In this document: positions 8,922-17,420 of the stretch, piece by piece
Numbering within the stretch: the first letter of the stretch is position 1
How the letters are laid out: each line of letters begins with the position of its first letter
Origin: Sphingomonas sp. Leaf343
Lineage (GTDB): Bacteria; Pseudomonadota; Alphaproteobacteria; Sphingomonadales; Sphingomonadaceae
Assembly: GCF_001423765.1 (NCBI RefSeq)
Contig: NZ_LMPG01000014.1
Location: 62,001-126,000, forward strand
Reading direction: 5' to 3'
DNA: 64,000 bases
The notes under the pieces: model-generated
Seen by the model: only the letters and a program-made list of their open reading frames with translations
The model's database searches: none
What the model was told of the DNA's origin: nothing
Position numbers and translations under genes: made by a program

Positions 8922-10118
8922 ATGGACCTCAGCTTCACGCCCGACGAGGAGGCTTTCCGCGATGAGGTACGCAGCTTCCTGAAGGAGAAGCTTCCCGCAC
9001 GGCTGTCGAACAAGGTCGCGCACGGCCTGTCGCTGACCAGGGAAGACATGGTCGAATGGCACGCTGTCCTGAATGCGCGTGGCTGGCTGGCGAGCCATTG
9101 GCCGGAGCAATATGGCGGGCCGGGCTGGACGGTCGTTCAGCGGTCGATCTTCGAGGACGAAATCGCCCGCGCAAATGCGCCTCGGATCGTGCCGTTCGGG
9201 CTGAGCATGCTCGCCCCCGTGCTCATCAAATACGGCAGCGAGGAGCAGAAGCAGCACTACCTCCCGCGCATCCTGGATGGCACCGACTGGTGGTGCCAGG
9301 GCTATTCGGAGCCGGGCGCGGGATCGGATCTCGCCAGCCTGAAGACAAGCGCGGTCCGGGACGGTGACCATTATGTCGTCAACGGCCAGAAGACGTGGAC
9401 GACGCTGGGCCAGTTCGCGGACTGGATTTTCTGCCTCGTCCGCACCGATCCTGCCGCGAAGGCACAGGAGGGCATCTCGTTCCTGCTGATCGACATGAAG
9501 TCGCCCGGCATCGAGGTACGGCCGATCGTGCTGCTGGATGGCGATGCAGAGGTGAACGAGGTGTTCTTCACCGACGTACGCGTGCCGGTGGAGAACCTCG
9601 TCGGGCAGGAGAACAGGGGCTGGACCTATGCCAAATACCTGCTGACCTACGAGCGGACGAATATCGCGGGGGTCGGATCGTCGGCGGCGGCGTTCGACCG
9701 GTTGCGCACCGTCGCGGGCAAGATCACGCGGGGCGGTCGCAAGCTGGTCGACGACCCGCTGTTCGCCGCGCGGATGGCACGGATCGAGATCGACCTCGCC
9801 AATATGGCGACGACCAACATGCGCGTCGTCGCGGCGGCGGCGGGGGGCGGTGCGCCGGGGGCGGAGAGCTCGATGCTGAAGATCAAGGGCACGGAAATCC
9901 GGCAGGCGATCACCGCCCTCTCCCGCCGCGCCTATGGTCCCTATGCGATCCCGTTCATCCCGGAGGCGCTGGAGGAGGGTTACAACGGCGAGCCGGTCGG
10001 GCCGGAGGACGCCGGCGCGGCCGCTCCGACCTATTTCAACATGCGCAAGCTGTCGATCTTCGGGGGATCGAACGAAGTGCAGAAGAACATCATTTCCAAG
10101 ATGATCGTGGGGCTCTGA
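8922..10118 (+). CDS. acyl-CoA dehydrogenase (first of a pair)
   Basis: A 398-residue flavin acyl-CoA dehydrogenase. It begins with MDLSFTPDEEAFRDEVRSFL, has the family segments GYSEPGAGSDLASLKT (FAD and substrate contact) and NGQKTWTT, and ends near FGGSNEVQKNII. It would introduce a 2,3 double bond into an acyl-CoA. The start is ATG 8922, seven bases after GGAG; the ATG at 8919 is also possible. Its TGA shares a base with the ATG of the second dehydrogenase (TGATG). Such paired genes often encode heteromeric enzymes for unusual substrates such as branched or steroid side-chain acyl-CoAs. Substrate assignment is not possible here. Confidence 0.92.
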   Translation: MDLSFTPDEEAFRDEVRSFLKEKLPARLSNKVAHGLSLTREDMVEWHAVLNARGWLASHWPEQYGGPGWTVVQRSIFEDEIARANAPRIVPFGLSMLAPVLIKYGSEEQKQHYLPRILDGTDWWCQGYSEPGAGSDLASLKTSAVRDGDHYVVNGQKTWTTLGQFADWIFCLVRTDPAAKAQEGISFLLIDMKSPGIEVRPIVLLDGDAEVNEVFFTDVRVPVENLVGQENRGWTYAKYLLTYERTNIAGVGSSAAAFDRLRTVAGKITRGGRKLVDDPLFAARMARIEIDLANMATTNMRVVAAAAGGGAPGAESSMLKIKGTEIRQAITALSRRAYGPYAIPFIPEALEEGYNGEPVGPEDAGAAAPTYFNMRKLSIFGGSNEVQKNIISKMIVGL

Positions 10119-11206
10119 TGGATTTTCAGCATAGCGAGGACCGGCAGATGCTGGCCGACACGCTACGCCGCTATCTGGCGGACGCGGCGCCGGTCGATGC
10201 GCGCAACAAGGCTGCGTATGGCGAGACGGGATATTCGCCCGAGGTTTGGGCTGGGCTGGGCGAACTCGGGATCGCGGGCGCGCTGTTCGGCGAGGATATC
10301 GGCGGGTTCGGCGGCAGCGGCTTCGACATCATGGTGGTATTCGAGGAACTGGGCAGGGCGCTGGCGGTGGAACCGTTCCTCGGCACGCTGATGGTCGGCC
10401 GCGCGCTGGCGGCGGCGGGCGAGGTGCCGGAGGGCATCGTCGCGGGCACCACGATCGCGGCGTTCGCCCATGCCGAGCCGCAAGACCGCGCGCCGGACGA
10501 GCCGCTGATGACCCGCGCGACGCGGGACGGAGATGGCTGGACGCTAACCGGCGCGAAGGCGGTCGTGGCGCAGGCGGAGGCGGCGGACGTGCTGCTGGTA
10601 TCGGCCCAGACCGACGCCGGTGTCGCGCTGTTCGTCGTGCCGAAAGGGGCGGAGGGGCTGACGATCGACGGTTACAATACCGTCGACGGCGGGCGCGCGG
10701 GCGAGGTCCGGCTGGACGGCGTGCGCGTCGCGGAGGCGGTCGGCGGCGATGCCGGGGCCGCGCTCGCGGCGGCGGAGGCGGCGGGACTGCTGGCGCTGTC
10801 GGCGGAGGCGCTGGGCGCGATGGATATCGCGAAGACGGCGACGATCGAATATCTCCAGACACGCAAGCAGTTCGGCGTGCCGATCGGCAAGTTCCAGGCG
10901 CTTCAGCATCGTATCGCCACCGTGCTGCTGGAGGTGGAGCAGGCGCGCTCCGCCGTCATCAATGCGGCCGACGCGTTCGGGAAGCCGGGTGCCGACCGTG
11001 CGTTGGCGGCGGCGAAGTACACCGTCGGCGCGACGGGGCAGCTGGTCGCGGAGGAAGCCATCCAGCTTCACGGCGGCATCGGCATGACGTGGGAGTTGCC
11101 GCTGTCCCATTACGCCAAGCGGCTGACGATGATCGATCACCAGCTGGGCGATCAGGACGAGCATCTGCAGCGCTACATCGCGCTGGGCAGGGCGGAGGCG
11201 GCGTAG
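10118..11206 (+). CDS. acyl-CoA dehydrogenase (second of a pair)
   Basis: A 362-residue acyl-CoA dehydrogenase-like protein, shorter and more diverged than its partner. The N-terminal helical domain starts MDFQHSEDRQMLADTLRRYL. It continues with GALFGEDIGGFGGSGFD and the C-terminal segments QTRKQFGVPIGKFQALQHRI and ELPLSHYAKRL. The GGIGMTWELP segment is the typical FAD-domain end. It starts at the ATG overlapping the stop of the first gene, so a stoichiometric complex is plausible. The middle domain lacks an obvious full FAD-contact motif, which would fit a regulatory or half-active subunit; this is an inference. Confidence 0.9.
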   Translation: MDFQHSEDRQMLADTLRRYLADAAPVDARNKAAYGETGYSPEVWAGLGELGIAGALFGEDIGGFGGSGFDIMVVFEELGRALAVEPFLGTLMVGRALAAAGEVPEGIVAGTTIAAFAHAEPQDRAPDEPLMTRATRDGDGWTLTGAKAVVAQAEAADVLLVSAQTDAGVALFVVPKGAEGLTIDGYNTVDGGRAGEVRLDGVRVAEAVGGDAGAALAAAEAAGLLALSAEALGAMDIAKTATIEYLQTRKQFGVPIGKFQALQHRIATVLLEVEQARSAVINAADAFGKPGADRALAAAKYTVGATGQLVAEEAIQLHGGIGMTWELPLSHYAKRLTMIDHQLGDQDEHLQRYIALGRAEAA

Positions 11207-11269
11207 AAACCGGGGTGGCGTGACGAAAGGCATACGGCTGGCTGTGCCGGGCGCGTGTAACCCACGTCC

Positions 11270-12439
11270 TTACCGGTCGGCGAGATACTCCCGCCCCAGC
11301 CCGGCGACCGAGTGACAGCCGATCAGACCCAGCGTCAGATCGAGTTCGGCGACGACATTGTCGATGACCGCCGTGACTCCGTCCGCACCGTCGATCGCCA
11401 GTCCCCATATATAGGGTCGCCCGAGCAGCACGGCGTCCGCGCCCAGCGCCAGTGCCTTGACGACATCGGCCCCGCCACGGATGCCGCTGTCGAACAGGAC
11501 GCGGGCGCGGCCGGCGACCGCGTCGACGCAGGCCGCGAGTTGCGATGCCGAGCCGACCGCGCCGTCGACCTGCCGGCCGCCGTGATTGGACACGACGATG
11601 CCGTCCCATCCCTCCTCCGCAGCGCGTTGCGCGTCGGCGGGGTGCTGGATGCCCTTGAGCACGACGGGCAGGTGCGTCCACTCGCGGATCCTGCGCAGGC
11701 GGGTCCAGTCGACGCCGGGATCGGAGTAGATTTGCGTGAACAGCTGCGCGGCGGCGAGCGGGTCCTCCTTCGGCGGCCGGGCGAGCATGCTGCGAAACAC
11801 CGGGTCGGTGACATATTGCGCGATCCCCTGCCCCTTCAGGAACGGCAGGAAGCCGTGGCCGAGATCGACGGGTCGCCAGCCCAGCATCGTCGTGTCGAGC
11901 GTCACGACGATCGCATCGCATCCGCACGCCTCCGCGCGGCGCACCAGCGACTCGGCGAGCGCGTCGGAGCGCGTCCAGTAGAGCTGAAACCAGCGCGGCG
12001 CGTCGCCCATCGCGGCGGCGCAGTCCTCCATCGCGACGGACGCCTGATTGGAGAAGATCATCGGGATACCACGCACCGCCGCGCCCATCGCCGTGGCGAG
12101 ATCGGCATCGGGATGCGCCAGGTCCTGAACACCAATCGGGGCGAGCAGCACGGGGGCGGGCAGACGGCGGCCGAACAGCTCCACCGACAGGTCGCGCTTG
12201 GCCACGTCCCGGAGCATCCGCGGGACGAGGCGGATCGCATCGAGCGCCGCGCGATTGGCGCGCGCCGTTGCCTCCGCGCCGGCCGAACGCAGATAGCCTG
12301 ATGCTTCGGGCGTCATCGTCGCCCCGGCCTTCGCCTCCAGTTCGTCGATGCGGAACGGGACAGTTGCGCGGTGGCCCATCAGGCCAGCCGCATAGGTCTG
12401 CGCCAGCCGCAGGGGACCGGGGGCGGGATGGTCGGTCAT
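11270..12439 (-). CDS. FMN-dependent alpha-hydroxy-acid oxidase/dehydrogenase
   Basis: A 389-residue member of the lactate dehydrogenase / lactate monooxygenase / glycolate oxidase family. The FMN and substrate motifs are present: IVVTLDTTMLGWRP, VVLKGIQHPADA (the Lys that contacts FMN), VVSNHGGRQVDGA with the catalytic His and Arg, and LFDSGIRGGADVVKALALG with the phosphate-binding loop. It would oxidise a 2-hydroxy acid to a 2-keto acid. The N-terminal RLAQTYAAGLMGHRATVPF segment resembles lactate 2-monooxygenases. The start is the ATG at 12439 (MTDHPAPGP); an upstream in-frame ATG would run toward the tRNA region and is less likely. Confidence 0.88.
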   Translation of the reverse strand: MTDHPAPGPLRLAQTYAAGLMGHRATVPFRIDELEAKAGATMTPEASGYLRSAGAEATARANRAALDAIRLVPRMLRDVAKRDLSVELFGRRLPAPVLLAPIGVQDLAHPDADLATAMGAAVRGIPMIFSNQASVAMEDCAAAMGDAPRWFQLYWTRSDALAESLVRRAEACGCDAIVVTLDTTMLGWRPVDLGHGFLPFLKGQGIAQYVTDPVFRSMLARPPKEDPLAAAQLFTQIYSDPGVDWTRLRRIREWTHLPVVLKGIQHPADAQRAAEEGWDGIVVSNHGGRQVDGAVGSASQLAACVDAVAGRARVLFDSGIRGGADVVKALALGADAVLLGRPYIWGLAIDGADGVTAVIDNVVAELDLTLGLIGCHSVAGLGREYLADR

Positions 12440-12502
12440 GATCCTCTCCGTGCTTTTGCGGGAGGATAGCGGCCGATGCGCGTTTCGATAGGCCATAAAC
12501 GG

Positions 12503-12534
12503 GAAAAGCCGAACCGTCGCCGGTCCGGCTTTTC
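12503..12534 (-). terminator. hairpin terminator after tRNA-Arg
   Basis: The 32-base element has outer arms GAAAAGCCG and CGGCTTTTC (9 bp), then one mismatch and 4 more pairs. It lies 12 bases beyond the 3' end of the tRNA on the minus strand, with the T-run partly inside the stem. It would end the tRNA transcript. Confidence 0.6.
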
Positions 12535-12546
12535 AGGAGTTCCAAA

Positions 12547-12623
12547 TGGTGCGCCCGGAACGATTCGAACGTCCGACCCTCAGATTCGTAGTCTGATGCT
12601 CTATCCAGCTGAGCTACGGGCGC
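12547..12623 (-). tRNA. tRNA-Arg (anticodon ACG)
   Basis: Reading the minus strand from 12623, the 77-base RNA folds as a cloverleaf. The acceptor stem GCGCCCG pairs with CGGGCGC, followed by the discriminator A and an encoded CCA (12547-12549). The D-arm contains AGCTCAGCTGGATAGAGC. The anticodon arm is CAGA-CTACGAA-TCTG with anticodon ACG in a 7-base loop, and the T-arm contains GTTCGAATC. ACG is normally converted to ICG and reads CGU, CGC and CGA. Confidence 0.97.
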
Positions 12624-12659
12624 GCAATGGAGGTGCGCTCTTAGCAGGCTCCTCCGGGG

Positions 12660-12675
12660 TGGCAAGTCCGTTGCG
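12660..12675 (+). promoter_or_regulatory. weak sigma-54-like element before the lipoprotein gene
   Basis: TGGCAAGTCCGTTGCG has the invariant GG (12661-12662) and GC (12673-12674) ten bases apart, with two departures from consensus. A start near 12686 would give a leader of about 20 bases that includes the AGGGGTGA ribosome binding site of the gene at 12707. Placement is good, but the match is not strong and chance is possible in GC-rich DNA. Confidence 0.25.
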
Positions 12676-12706
12676 CGGAAAAAGTGGCGCTTCTAGGGGT
12701 GACAGC

Positions 12707-13213
12707 ATGAAACAGGTCCTGCCCGCGCTGCTCGTCTCGTCGTTCGTTCTGTTGGGCGCGTGTGCGCGGGATGCCAGCGTCTATCCGTCGCTTGCCGTGC
12801 GGCCGACGGAGAAGGTCGGGTTCGCGGAGCCCGCGCCGCCGCCGCCAGAGCCGCTGAAGGTCGACGTCGCGCTGGACGCGAAGATCGCCGACCTGACGGC
12901 GCGGCTGGCGGCGGTGACAAGCGGTTTCGACCGGGATGCGGCGCGCGCGGAGACGGCGGCGCGCGCGGCGAAGGGGCGTGCGGTCGGCAGCGATGCGTGG
13001 CTGGATGCGCAGACGGCGCTGGGTTCGCTCGACGACTGGCGCGCGCAGGCGAGCGGGCTGGCGAGCGAGGCCGGCGATCTGGCGACCGCGCGGGCGGCGG
13101 CGCTGGAGCCGCCCTATCCGACGCTTGATTCGATCCAGCATCGGATCGCGGCGGAGGGCAATCGGCACACCGCAACGATCGACCGGTTGCAGGCGGCCCT
13201 GCCCGCCGCCTGA
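12707..13213 (+). CDS. predicted lipoprotein, 168 residues
   Basis: The N-terminus MKQVLPALLVSSFVLLGAC is a lipoprotein signal with lipobox LLGAC, so Cys19 should be lipidated and the protein tethered to a membrane in the envelope. After a Pro/Glu-rich linker (PAPPPPEPLK) come alternating Ala-rich helices with heptad character (IADLTARLAAVTSGFD, DDWRAQASGLASEAGDLA), suggesting a coiled coil. I recognise no named family. The ribosome binding site AGGGGTGA supports this start. The gene converges with the large membrane gene that ends at 13218, only 4 bases away. Confidence 0.75.
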   Translation: MKQVLPALLVSSFVLLGACARDASVYPSLAVRPTEKVGFAEPAPPPPEPLKVDVALDAKIADLTARLAAVTSGFDRDAARAETAARAAKGRAVGSDAWLDAQTALGSLDDWRAQASGLASEAGDLATARAAALEPPYPTLDSIQHRIAAEGNRHTATIDRLQAALPAA

Positions 13214-13217
13214 TCGC

Positions 13218-15446
13218 CTAGAAGTGCTTCAACAGCGGCAGGATCGTCGAATAATCGTCGGTCCACGCCGCCATCCCCGGCCGCGGCCGGATATCGCGCC
13301 AGTCGGGTTCCTGCCGGCGGAGCGTGGCCAGCACGGCGAGATCGCGTGACAGCGCCACCCACAGCGACGATGAGGCATCGCGTTCCAGCGAGGACGGCCG
13401 GTAGTTCATCACCGCCGCATGCCAGCCGCCGGCCTTCGCCGCCGCGGCGACCACCGGCTCCAGATCGAGGAAGCGGTTGGAGATGTGGACCAGCACCAGA
13501 CCGCGCGGCGACATGACGCGGGCATAGGTCGCGAACGCCTCCCGCGTCATCAGGTGCATCGGTACCGCGTCCGACGAGAAGGCGTCGAGCGCGAGCAGGT
13601 CGAGCGACGACGCCTGTTCGGCGGCGAGGCTGAGGCGGGCATCGCCGAGCCGGATCGTCGGGTTCGGCAGGCAGCGCGACAGGTAGGTGAACTGGCCGGT
13701 ATCGCGGGCGATGCGGATGACGGCGGGATCGATCTCGTAGAAGCGCCAGCTTTGACCGGGCCGGGCATAGCAGGACAGCGTGCCGGTGCCGAGACCGACG
13801 ACGCCGATGCGGGCCGCCGGACCATAGAGCGCGGGGGCAGCCCGCATCGCCTGACCGACGCCGGAGCCGGGAGCGTAATAGGTCGTCGGCGTCTTTTCCC
13901 GGGCAACGCTGCCGCGCAACTGGATGCCGTGGACGGTCGTGCCGTGATCGAGTTCGCGGACACGGTCGTCGCCACGCACGGTGTAGACGCCGAAATAGCT
14001 GCGCGTGCGAGCGCCGGGGTCGAGCGACAGCGCGATCGAGCGATAGCCGCCGAAGATCATCAGTGCGGCGGCGAGAACGCAGAGATAGGCCGGACGGAAG
14101 CCGATCGTGGCGAGGCCGATCGCCGCGACGATGATGAAGGCGAAACCGTCATGGCCTTCGCCGAACAGGGCCGCCGGACCGTTGAAGCGGAGGAGGATCA
14201 GGATGCCGATCGCCAGCCCGACCGTCAGAAAGGCGATGCGCCGGGTCGTGCCGACGAACCAGACATCGCGGATGGCGTTGGTCAGGAAGGTCTGCGGCGC
14301 GAGCGCCCCCGCCGCGAGGATCAGGATCGGATATTCGTAGGTCCAGTCGAACAGCACGGGCGCGAGCAATCCGGCGAATACGCCACCCAGCGCACCGCCC
14401 AGCGACATCGCCAGATAGAATCCGGTCAGCCGGTCGGGCGCGGGGCGCGAGCGGTACATGGCGGTATGCAGCGCGACCGACACCATGAACAGCAGCAGCA
14501 GCGATACGCCCAGGCTGAACCACGGCCCCTGATTGTAGCCGGCCATCATGACGCCGCCGAACAGCAGGATGGTGACCGGCGCGATGCGGGTGATGAGGTC
14601 GGCGGGCGCGCGATTGTCGGCAAAGGCGATCGTGAAGCTGAGCAGATACAGGCCGAGCGGCAGCACCCAGAGCAGCGGCATCGCGACGATGTCGGTGGTG
14701 ATGTATGTCGAGGTCGCGAGCATCAGCCCCGACGGCACCAGCGCGAGCGCGATCCAGCGGACGACGGCGGCGCGCGCGGGCGGAGGGCTGTCGGCGCGGA
14801 CATGCGCCTCGGCCGGCGTCCGTGGCAGCAGGCCGGCGCAGGCGAGGACGAACGCGATGACGAGGACATAGCCGCCGCTCCACATCAGGCTTTGCTCGTG
14901 AAGCGCCAGACCGGGTTCGACCAGCAGCGGATAGGCGATCAGCCCGGCGAAGCTGCCGAAATTGGACGCCGCGTAGAGCGCATAGGGATCGCGCCCGCCG
15001 CTCGCGAGGGAGAACCAGCGCTGGATGAGCGGCGCTTGCGCGGAGACGGCGAAGAACAGCGGGCCGATCGATCCGAGCAACAGCCACGGCACCCACACCG
15101 CCGGCTGCGCATCGGGCGGCAGATCGGCGGACATCAGCCCGATCGGCAGCCACAGCGCGGCGACCAGCAGCACGCCGATATGGATCGCAGCCTGCATCCG
15201 CGGGCGCACGCGGCCGAGCGCATGGGCATAGGCATAGCCGCCGAGCAGCAGCGCCTGATAGACCAGCATCGCCGAGTTCCACACGGCGGGCGCACCGCCC
15301 AGCCGCGGCAACGCCATCCGCGCGACCATCGGCTGGACGAGGAACAGCAGGAACGACCCGGCAAGGATCGTCGCGACGAACAGCGCGCGACCCAGAGGAG
15401 TAGTGCCGGAGATGCGGGAGGTTATCCCGTCACGATCCCCGGCCAT
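13218..15446 (-). CDS. fused multi-pass membrane / spermidine-synthase-like protein
   Basis: A 742-residue two-part protein. The N-terminal half (about residues 15-470) has roughly a dozen hydrophobic helices, starting LFVATILAGSFLLFLVQPM, as in transporter-like membrane domains. The C-terminal part carries an S-adenosylmethionine-type fold with IGVVGLGTGTLSCYA, FYEIDPAVIRIA and LLALDAFSSDAVPMHLM, which correspond to the polyamine synthase motifs. Fused proteins of this kind are common in proteobacteria, but their substrate is not established. The ATG at 15446 shares its A with the hemB stop, so it is coupled to hemB upstream. Confidence 0.85.
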   Translation of the reverse strand: MAGDRDGITSRISGTTPLGRALFVATILAGSFLLFLVQPMVARMALPRLGGAPAVWNSAMLVYQALLLGGYAYAHALGRVRPRMQAAIHIGVLLVAALWLPIGLMSADLPPDAQPAVWVPWLLLGSIGPLFFAVSAQAPLIQRWFSLASGGRDPYALYAASNFGSFAGLIAYPLLVEPGLALHEQSLMWSGGYVLVIAFVLACAGLLPRTPAEAHVRADSPPPARAAVVRWIALALVPSGLMLATSTYITTDIVAMPLLWVLPLGLYLLSFTIAFADNRAPADLITRIAPVTILLFGGVMMAGYNQGPWFSLGVSLLLLFMVSVALHTAMYRSRPAPDRLTGFYLAMSLGGALGGVFAGLLAPVLFDWTYEYPILILAAGALAPQTFLTNAIRDVWFVGTTRRIAFLTVGLAIGILILLRFNGPAALFGEGHDGFAFIIVAAIGLATIGFRPAYLCVLAAALMIFGGYRSIALSLDPGARTRSYFGVYTVRGDDRVRELDHGTTVHGIQLRGSVAREKTPTTYYAPGSGVGQAMRAAPALYGPAARIGVVGLGTGTLSCYARPGQSWRFYEIDPAVIRIARDTGQFTYLSRCLPNPTIRLGDARLSLAAEQASSLDLLALDAFSSDAVPMHLMTREAFATYARVMSPRGLVLVHISNRFLDLEPVVAAAAKAGGWHAAVMNYRPSSLERDASSSLWVALSRDLAVLATLRRQEPDWRDIRPRPGMAAWTDDYSTILPLLKHF

Positions 15447-16435
15447 CACGCTCCGAGCAACCGGGCAGCATGTGCTGCGTGATAGGTGAGGACGCCCGAA
15501 CATCCCGCCCGCTTGAACGCCATCAGCGTCTCCAACACCAGCGCATCGCGGTCGCCGGCCCCCACCGCGGCCGACGCCTCGATCATCGCGTATTCGCCGG
15601 ACACCTGATAGGCGAAGACGGGCACCTCGAACCGGGTCTTCACGGCGCGGACGATGTCGAGATAGGGCAGGCCCGGCTTGACCATGATCGTGTCCGCCCC
15701 CTCCGCAAGATCGAGCGCGACCTCGCGCAGCGCCTCTTCCGCATTAGCGGAGTCCATCTGATAGGTCTTCTTGTCCCCCTTCAGCAGGCCGCGCGAACCA
15801 ACCGCGTCACGAAACGGGCCGTAGAAGGCGGACGCGTATTTGGCCGCGTAGCTCATGATCTGGACGTTGTGGTGGCCGCCCTGCTCCAGCGCCGCGCGGA
15901 TCAGGCCGATGCGCCCATCCATCATATCGGACGGCGCGACGATGTCGGCTCCCGCCTCCGCCTGCACCAGCGCCTGCCCGATCAGCATGTCGGCGGTCGT
16001 GTCGTTGACGACATAGCCGGTGGCATCGACCAGCCCGTCATGGCCGTGGCTGGTATAGGGATCGAGCGCGACGTCGGTCAGCACGCCGACCTCCGGAACG
16101 GTATCCTTCAACGCGCGGATGGCGCGGCACATCAGGTTGTCGGGGTTCAGCGCCTCCCGCCCGTCGTCGCTGCGCAGGTGCGCAGGAGTGTTGGGGAACA
16201 GCGCGATGCACGGGATGCCGAGATCGCGAGCCTCCCGTCCGCGGGCGACGATACCGTCGACCGACCAGCGCGACACGCCCGGCAGGCTGGCGACCGGCTC
16301 CTCCACCCCCTGCCCTTCGGTCACGAACAGCGGCCAGATCAGGTCGGCGGGCGTGAGCACGTTTTCCGCGTGCAGGCGACGGCTCCAGCCGGAGGCGCGG
16401 GTACGGCGAAGGCGGACGGCGGGATAGGACGACAT
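15446..16435 (-). CDS. hemB: delta-aminolevulinic acid dehydratase (porphobilinogen synthase)
   Basis: A 329-residue HemB. It condenses two 5-aminolevulinate molecules to porphobilinogen, the second common step of heme and related tetrapyrrole synthesis. Active-site lysines lie in the segments SYAAKYASAFYGPF and DTIMVKPGLPYLD. The metal segment reads DVALDPYTSHGHDG: the three cysteines of zinc enzymes are replaced by Ala/Asp residues, as in the magnesium-type enzymes of many alphaproteobacteria. The ATG at 16435 gives MSSYPAVRLRRTR. It is divergent from the lipid kinase at 16505 and is translationally linked to the membrane gene downstream. Confidence 0.96.
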   Translation of the reverse strand: MSSYPAVRLRRTRASGWSRRLHAENVLTPADLIWPLFVTEGQGVEEPVASLPGVSRWSVDGIVARGREARDLGIPCIALFPNTPAHLRSDDGREALNPDNLMCRAIRALKDTVPEVGVLTDVALDPYTSHGHDGLVDATGYVVNDTTADMLIGQALVQAEAGADIVAPSDMMDGRIGLIRAALEQGGHHNVQIMSYAAKYASAFYGPFRDAVGSRGLLKGDKKTYQMDSANAEEALREVALDLAEGADTIMVKPGLPYLDIVRAVKTRFEVPVFAYQVSGEYAMIEASAAVGAGDRDALVLETLMAFKRAGCSGVLTYHAAHAARLLGA

Positions 16436-16504
16436 GCCGGACGCTTTGCGGGATCGAACGCGCGGTCGCAAGCGTTGGCGGCGTTGGTTGCGGGAGCGTA
16501 TCGA

Positions 16505-17389
16505 ATGCGGGAAATCAAGTCGGCGGCGATGGTCGTCAACGCCAAGTCCCGTAAAGGGCAGAAACTGTTCAAACGAGCGTGCGCGGCGATGCAGGGTCTT
16601 CCCTATGACGTCGATGCCCGCGCGGTCGACGATCCGAAGAAGCTGGAGGCGACGGTCCGCGACGTCCTGTCGGCCAAACCCGATCTGTTGATCCTGGGGG
16701 GTGGCGACGGCACGATCAGCGGGCTGGTCGACCTGATGGTCGGGCACGACGTGATCCTGGGGGTGCTGCCGCTGGGCACCGCCAACAGCTTTTCGCGAAC
16801 GCTCGGCATTCCGCTGACGATCGAAGGGGCGGTGGAGGTGATCCGCGCCGGCCATATGCGGCGGATCGATCTGGGTATGATCGACGGCGACTATTTCGCC
16901 AATTGCGCGGCGATGGGGATCAGCCCGCAGATCGCGGAGACGGTGCCGCACGGGTTGAAGAAAGTGCTTGGCCGGATCGGATATCTCGGCTGGGCATCCT
17001 ATCAGTTCACGCGGTTCAAGCCGTTCATGCTCCATGTCGACGACGGCAAGACCAGGCGGAAGATGCGCGTCGTGGAAGTGCGGATTTCGAACGGCCCCTA
17101 TCACGGCGGTACGTGGCTGGTGGACGAGGCGTCGGTGAACTCCGGCGAGATCGTCGTCCAGGCGGTGCGCGGCCATTACAAGCGTGAACTGGTGAAGAAC
17201 TGGGCGCTCAGCTTCTTCGGGCACGAAGCGCGGCACCACGACACGATCAGCTTTTCCGGGAAGGAAGTGCACATCGATACGGAACCGCGGCTGCCGATCT
17301 CGATCGACGGCGAGGTGCTGGCGAAAACGCCGGTCACCGCGCGAATCGCGGCGAGCGTGATCGAGGTGATGGCACCGCCCGCGCCATGA
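16505..17389 (+). CDS. diacylglycerol/lipid kinase family protein
   Basis: A 294-residue protein of the DAGK catalytic-domain family (YegS/DgkB type), expected to phosphorylate a lipid hydroxyl with ATP. The signature LLILGGGDGTISGLVDLM is the nucleotide-binding GGGDGT loop near residue 65. It is followed by GVLPLGTANSFSRTLGIP, the second conserved glycine and Asn segment. The C-terminal PISIDGEVLAKTPVTARI matches the typical family end. The start ATG 16505 is preceded by GGGAGCG. It is divergent from hemB. The exact lipid cannot be told from sequence. Confidence 0.87.
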   Translation: MREIKSAAMVVNAKSRKGQKLFKRACAAMQGLPYDVDARAVDDPKKLEATVRDVLSAKPDLLILGGGDGTISGLVDLMVGHDVILGVLPLGTANSFSRTLGIPLTIEGAVEVIRAGHMRRIDLGMIDGDYFANCAAMGISPQIAETVPHGLKKVLGRIGYLGWASYQFTRFKPFMLHVDDGKTRRKMRVVEVRISNGPYHGGTWLVDEASVNSGEIVVQAVRGHYKRELVKNWALSFFGHEARHHDTISFSGKEVHIDTEPRLPISIDGEVLAKTPVTARIAASVIEVMAPPAP

Positions 17390-17420
17390 TGTCCGGTCGC
17401 CTTGGCGGCGCGCAGCCGGA

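Noticed and set aside
13419..15482. Open frame of about 687 codons opposite the spermidine-synthase-like gene
   Set aside because: Composition is Arg/Gln/Glu-rich and unlike a real protein; the opposite strand has transmembrane helices and enzyme motifs.
16489..16504. GTTGGTTGCGGG upstream of the lipid kinase as a sigma-54 promoter
   Set aside because: The GG-to-GC spacing is 11 bases rather than 10, so it does not fit the invariant frame.
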